A DNA stretch of 64,000 bases, from assembly GCA_964030475.1 (NCBI GenBank), contig CAXIPT010000001.1:21170868-21234867 (forward strand), read 5' to 3'. A program made the translations under genes and the position numbers. Shown here in pieces: positions 59,189 through 64,000 of the stretch. How positions within the stretch are numbered: the stretch's first letter is position 1; every line of letters starts with the position of its first letter. The stretch comes from Tethya wilhelma. Its lineage: Eukaryota; Porifera; Demospongiae; Tethyida; Tethyidae. A model generated the notes under the pieces. It ran no database searches. It was not told the DNA's origin and was given only the letters and a program-made list of their open reading frames with translations.

Positions 59189-61521
59189 TCATTCCTCAAA
59201 ACGTTGCTCGACTCTTGCTATAGCAGAGTTGACTAGAATATTGCTTGAATTGAGACCAGGTGTCTGACCACGTAAGTCAAATGTGATGTAATCCTTCACT
59301 TGAGGCTGTAAAATGAGGCAATACGTTGAGCCACCAAAATGAAACATCCCAATCTGTTGGCCTTTGGTGACCATTTCACCTTCACTGACTGTAATTTCAC
59401 AAGAAGAAGCCTCAGCCATTCCCACGGCCATGAAACACACCAACCCAATCAGTGGATTATCAGCTTCAATGAACACCAGGCAACGTGTCGCAACTTCTGT
59501 GATATATCCTTGAGATCCATTCAGTCCTAAACCATCGAAATCTTCTGAAAGAACTTTCGAATAATATGTTCCAGGTTGAACATGGGTCTTGTGTACTTTG
59601 CCTGATACTGGGCTGTGCCAACGATGGTAACTTATGGCATTGAGGAAGGCCTGATAGATGATTCCACCAACGAATTTTTCCACAAGGGAGTCATTTGCAA
59701 GCATATGCTCTAGAGAGTACGGCTGTGATTTGATCCAGAATTTGTCACGACGCTTGACATTGTACTGGAGCTTGTAGGGTGCTGATTCACAAGCATTGAC
59801 AATCACATTATCATCTTCAGGGTCTGAAACTGGACGTACACCATCACGAAATTCCCGAGTGAAGAAATCATCCCAGGATGAGAAGCTAAAATGAATCTTG
59901 TTTGGCTCACACTTGAAATCTCTCACAAAGTTTGGCATCATTTTCATCGCATCTTCCCCAAACCATCCCTTTCTTGGGTTTGCATTCAACACAGAACAGG
60001 AATCAGGTGATTTCAAGAAAGTTCCCCATTGATCTAGGATCTTCTTGAGTTGACTGTTGACTCTAGCATTTGAGAAAGCAGCATAGCCATAGGTAGTCCT
60101 CGTTGCCCAATCCAAGATAGCACTGATTGGGAATCCAGCTAAACTTGATTTGTTAAAATCGGGTGCTTTGTTTAGAATGTAGTTTAGCAAGTGTAGCAAG
60201 TGTAGGTAATTTTGCACTTGTGGCTTTCGGCTCATGGGGCATTTTTGGAACTTTTTAGGAACTTCTGAGAACATTTCATTGAAATACATATAGATTTGAG
60301 CATCGTTCTCAATCAGTTCTTTGAAATCCAATATAACGGAGTGAAAATTACAGCAATCAACATCTTTGACTGATATAAGATGCTCGACTTCTTCAACTAT
60401 TTCACCTAGCCAGGTGTCAAGAACTTTCTGATCTGATGATAGCCATTCGCCGACTCGATATGGGACAATTTTACTTTTACCTGCAATGAACATAATAATA
60501 ACAATATGACCCATGCCAATATAATGTGTATTTGTTACTAATTGCACAAATTAACTTGCATGCCGACAGCCGGCATGTATAACATATTGGGCAAACAAGT
60601 TGAAACAACATCATTAGCTATCAGCAATGTGTAATAGCAGCAGCATGAGGTTTCAGTTTTTTGAAGCTATGCTGCACAAATGTCCCTTGGAAGTCAATGA
60701 CCATTGTATCAATAATTGTTACTAAGTGGTATTACAATATAACATCTGTATACTGGTGTATGTTTTATTGAATTGTGTGATTTTTGTCATGTTTGAGACA
60801 TCATTGACATACATGGCTTCTTCATTCTTTCAATCTTCCATTAGAGAATCGAAGCGGTAGGATAGTTGAAGTTCACCATGCAGCAACCAACTTCTAAATC
60901 ATGCATTTGGTGCATTAGGCTCTTACTATGGTATAATCAAGGCTTTGGCTTCTCTTAAGTTCTGTTTCTTTTGGGATGAGATTCCCACAATGTCATGCCA
61001 TGTAGGGACAGCCATTCAATCACAGGTTGTAATGCATATTCATTGGTTTGATCTATTATAGCTGCAGTATAGTTTTGAAAAGGAATTAATGACGCCATGG
61101 TATATAGAATCATGGTTAACTTTTCCTACATCATGACACATGCCATGCAGGTAATAATAAAAAATCAAGGTGCAATATCCCTGCATGACTACTCAATGAA
61201 AATGTAGTTATGACACATGTACTTACAATTATTCTCAGTTCCAAAGTACTTTTCAATTTCATCCAAAAGCCTTGAATTATTCAGCTTATGCAAGAAATCC
61301 AGTAGTTCCTTCCTAGTTGCTGAGCTGCTACGTTTCCAATTGAGTAGAAGTAGGATAATATCATCACAGTGAGTAGTAGTACACGTTGTAGTTGCACTAG
61401 GGTCTAGAGACACATTGAGATGCTGACAAACTATGGCAAACGGCACCTCGTGGTCAGCAAGCTTTACACGAATGAAACACAAATCCTCTTCGCTGCATTG
61501 TTCAATGCCGTTGATCTTCAC
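59189..61521 (-). CDS. Death-like domain fused to PsiD-like phosphatidylserine-decarboxylase-family enzyme
   Basis: Two exons join in frame: 61521-61227 (ends AATAAT plus T, donor GTAAGT) and 60480-59189, phase 1, making a Cys codon at the junction. Exon 1 encodes a six-helix Death-like fold with LLLNWKRSSSATRKELLDFL near its end. Exon 2, about 430 codons, has an N-terminal helical region and a decarboxylase core: WFGEDAMKMMPNF, SWDDFFTREFRDGVRPV, NACESAPYKL, IKSQPYSLEHMLA, FLNAISYHRWHSPVSGKV, QGYITEVATRCLVFIEADNP, VGMAEASSCEITV and GMFHFGGSTYC. The GGST stands where the family cleaves itself at Gly-Ser to make its pyruvoyl cofactor. Overall this resembles the fungal/bacterial L-tryptophan decarboxylase (PsiD) branch more than mitochondrial PSD. 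The true start is unresolved: no ATG lies in frame between an upstream TGA and GTG 61521, and an ATG just upstream (near 61536) is one frame off. Confidence 0.75.
60481..61226. other. Intron between Death-like and decarboxylase exons
   Basis: About 750 bp, AT-rich, with donor GTAAGT and acceptor TTCATTGCAG on the minus strand. No element recognised. Confidence 0.6.
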
Positions 61522-61661
61522 AAGGGTGCTCCATGGCCATATAGTCGTAAATTTGTGTAACTTGCAGTTGGGTCATGCGCTAGCGAATTAAGAGGTAACT
61601 GAGGCCGGTTCGATCAATCGCAGGTTATAAACATATATAGCATATTCGACCGAGGCGCGCA

Positions 61662-61672
61662 TGCGCATGCGC
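61662..61672. promoter_or_regulatory. NRF1-like palindrome
   Basis: TGCGCATGCGC within GGCGCGCATGCGCATGCGCC, about 140 bp upstream of the Death-decarboxylase gene. It fits most of the NRF1 consensus YGCGCAYGCGCR. A similar ACGCATGCGCAGT occurs at 17078, about 90 bp before the ankyrin-UBX start. Confidence 0.4.
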
Positions 61673-61776
61673 CAACTTTTTGAGTCCAACCCTGTTCCTG
61701 CTTTTCAGGAAGTTATGTTAAAAATTATAATTTTTAACTCATAACCCAACTACGTCCACATTCAAAAGTTCGTGGT

Positions 61777-63603
61777 TTAAAACAGTTTCTTGTGTCGATG
61801 TTTACTGCAATCACTTCCAGAGCATTTCATTAGGTCAGACACAGTTTCCTGGGCAAAAAAAAGAGTGTTTTTATTCAAGACAAACAGTGTACAAAAGGAA
61901 ATTAAGGTATTCAAGCAACAGAGATCGAGAGGATACATAAACTTATTTTAATTTCTTACCGAAAATGTTTTCTTCATATCATCACTTACTGAGCTGTAGC
62001 TGTTTGTCAATTGCCAGTTATCCTTAAAGATATTAATAGTTATGAAACACATACAATAATAGAAGGTTAACTATAATTAAATCACTCACTTTAATGATGT
62101 CATAGTATTCTGTCATGTAGAGCTCACTTTGTGAAGGAGGTACTTGATCTATTTTAAGTGTGTTAATGCACGTGGTACATTCAATAAAACAAGTTTAACT
62201 TAGCTTCTGTTACTAACTCAACGCTCACCGGACTTGTAGTACTGGGACCACACCATCTCTTTACCATCAGGACCAAAGTACCTCACAGCCATGAACGTGT
62301 TGTTGGAACAGTCTATACATAAACACAGAGCAATTATAATACGCATGCATCTGTCTTTATTCAACTACACATTAATTTTGGGGAAATTTTGATCTAATAG
62401 AGTATAAACTGAGAACAAGACTACTATTATAATAAAAATAATCTTACATACTAACAGCTACTATTGCCTACAGGTATATAGAATCTATATGGTATATACT
62501 TGCTAGTGACACAGGTCATCACAACATTCAATATCTCACCATGTAGAAATCCCAAGCCTCCCATACAAGGATTTCCCTCTCCAAAGTACTCCACCAAGAA
62601 CTGTGTGCCATTGCTGGCCTCACTCTTCTCCTTGGCTCCCTCTTCATCTCCCAGGATAACAGACTTCAGAGACTCTCCATCCATGTCATCAGGAACAGAT
62701 CCTCCAGCTAGGTCAATGAATGTGGGAGCCTGAGAGTGAGCAAAATATATGCATGGGCAGCCTTATAAAACTAATACCATGACTAGATTGCTACAATTTT
62801 TTCAGTCATGTAAGTGTGTACATAATACCATATTATAGCTGGAAAGTTTCACATGTAGGGTTTAACTTTTGCAGTTTTCACGGATCATTATCCATACGTG
62901 AAAGTGTTTATCCGTCAACTTCTCACTAACATATTATACGTATGGACGTTGCAGAGCTCATCAATGAAAGTTAAAACGCAAAAATGTTTGACAAGAGACA
63001 TTCAAGAAAGTTAAACCTCGCAAAACTTGTACTTATTTTATCTCTCACTAAATCAATATTTAGTGCAACTGAAGTCAGGTTGATGTTGCTCTTCACTCCT
63101 GGTCCTCTCACAATGAGTGGTACACGGATATTCTCCTCATAGATCTGTCTCTTCTCACCCTACAATGTCATGCCAAGTGACCACACAATAAGAACCTTAA
63201 TTTGCTGGGGAATATTCCATGTCTACCTGCTGCTTGAACTGTCCCAAATGATATCCTAAGTAATAATAAGCATCATGTGATTGTAATACATGCAGCTGTG
63301 AACCGTACGTACACATGCATTCAAACAGGTCAATAATTGCCTACAAAAGCTCACCATGATCACTGTTGTAGAAGATGAACGTGTTATCAAGAACACCACC
63401 ACTCTATTAGTCCACACACACATACAGTAAATGACAATTAAGTCACAATCAACAACTAGTCTATATACAAGATCAAACCATACATACCTCTAGTTCATTG
63501 ACGACGGCTGTGACTAGGTCATCAACAGACAGGAGGGACTCAAGTCTCAACTCATAGAGCTCATCAATAGCAGCCGCTATGGAGGTATTGATTGGAGGAG
63601 TAC
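61777..63603 (-). CDS. N-acetylglucosamine-6-sulfatase-like (C-terminal part)
   Basis: Likely a lysosomal sulfatase acting on glycosaminoglycan GlcNAc-6-sulfate (family role of GNS). Exons from right to left: TPPINTSIAAAIDELYELRLESLLSVDDLVTAVVNELE (63603-63487), GVLDNTFIFYNSDHG, YHLGQFKQQ, GEKRQIYEENIRVPLIVRGPG (about 63160-63050), APTFIDLAGG...DMDGESLKSVILG with FLVEYFGEG (about 62735-62540), NNTFMAVRYFGPDG (62310-62230), DQVPPSQSELYMTEYYDI, DNWQLTNSYSSVSDDMKKTF, and a basic C-terminus ending at TAA 61777-61779. The DHG and KRQIYEENIRVPLI motifs are typical of sulfatases. The catalytic CxPSR segment lies beyond the right edge, so activity cannot be judged. Confidence 0.8.
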
Positions 63604-63835
63604 CTGCAGTGAGAATATAATGCACCGAGTGATGAAGTAACATAGAACTCAACATAATTATATTAGACTATTTTTGATTAGTGAATTGAATGTACATGTT
63701 ATAGTACTGTGCCAACAGTTAAATAGTTAGTATGTCCCCATGCAGTTGAAACAATTTTAACTCGCTACTAATAATTTGGAAACACTGTTTACCTTTCTTA
63801 TGTATGAATGAATATAAATACAGAAATATGTAGTT

Positions 63836-64000
63836 ACCGTATAGCGGGAAAGTTTCGCAGTGTCAAACTTTCGTGGGATGTCTCTAGTCAAACATTTTCG
63901 CATTTTTAACTTTTGCGGATGAGCTGTGCGAGCCCACACATATATACATTATGGAGAATTTCGCGGATAAAAGCTTTCACGGATGGATCGTGATCCGCGA
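63836..64000. mobile_element. MITE, ACCGTATAGCGGGAAAGTTT end (cut by window edge)
   Basis: Left end ACCGTATAGCGGGAAAGTTT followed by sequence related to 34128-34348. The right end lies outside the window. A diverged relative occupies about 62829-63030. Confidence 0.65.

Noticed and set aside
1..64000. tRNA or rRNA genes
   Set aside because: No cloverleaf with TTCRANY-type arm or rRNA-like stretch was noticed by eye; a covariance-model scan would be needed to exclude them.

Overview
This looks like nuclear DNA of an early-branching animal, most likely a demosponge such as Amphimedon (inference from gene content, no search run). The genes have many short, phase-consistent introns and AT-rich non-coding DNA packed with short inverted-repeat elements. 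They encode animal-type modules: Roco, Death, ZU5, SEP, UBX, a ciliary microtubule inner protein and a lysosomal sulfatase. I saw no rRNA, tRNA or CRISPR array.

Layout, left to right. (1) 1-3116, +: 3' part of a Roco-like GTPase ending in a Death domain. (2) 3677-13600, -: a secreted GH31 glycosidase with an embedded trefoil domain; one catalytic exon is duplicated with about 1.77 kb of flanking DNA. (3) 11945-17069: a ~2.5 kb tandem duplication carrying the 5' half of GH31, a shared promoter and a divergent CFAP276-like ciliary gene. It yields two CFAP276 copies and one truncated GH31 copy, and both promoters hold an exact RFX X-box. (4) 17177-27497, +: the most unusual gene, whose 21 exons chain ankyrin repeats, two modules of an unnamed domain plus degenerate thioredoxin, SEP, UBX, ZU5 and Death. 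It carries two frame disruptions. A decayed ZU5 copy follows. (5) 29-32 kb: degenerate tandem repeats and elements. (6) 32784-57535, -: a ~25 kb gene for a divergent acetyl-CoA-synthetase-like protein with an unfamiliar N-terminal region; its introns are filled with elements and assembly duplications. (7) 57703-58833, +: an intronless mitochondrial/membrane-type SDR, divergent from (6). (8) 59189-~61521, -: a Death-like domain spliced in frame to a PsiD-like phosphatidylserine-decarboxylase-family enzyme. (9) 61777-63603, -: 3' part of an N-acetylglucosamine-6-sulfatase-like gene.

Theme: three genes end or begin with a Death fold, and two of these join it to enzyme-type or p97-adaptor modules. 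This is the part most likely to be an undescribed signalling system. The single-N positions at 40945-53095 coincide with exact overlapping contig ends, one of them inverted, so the order and copy number of that stretch should not be taken at face value.
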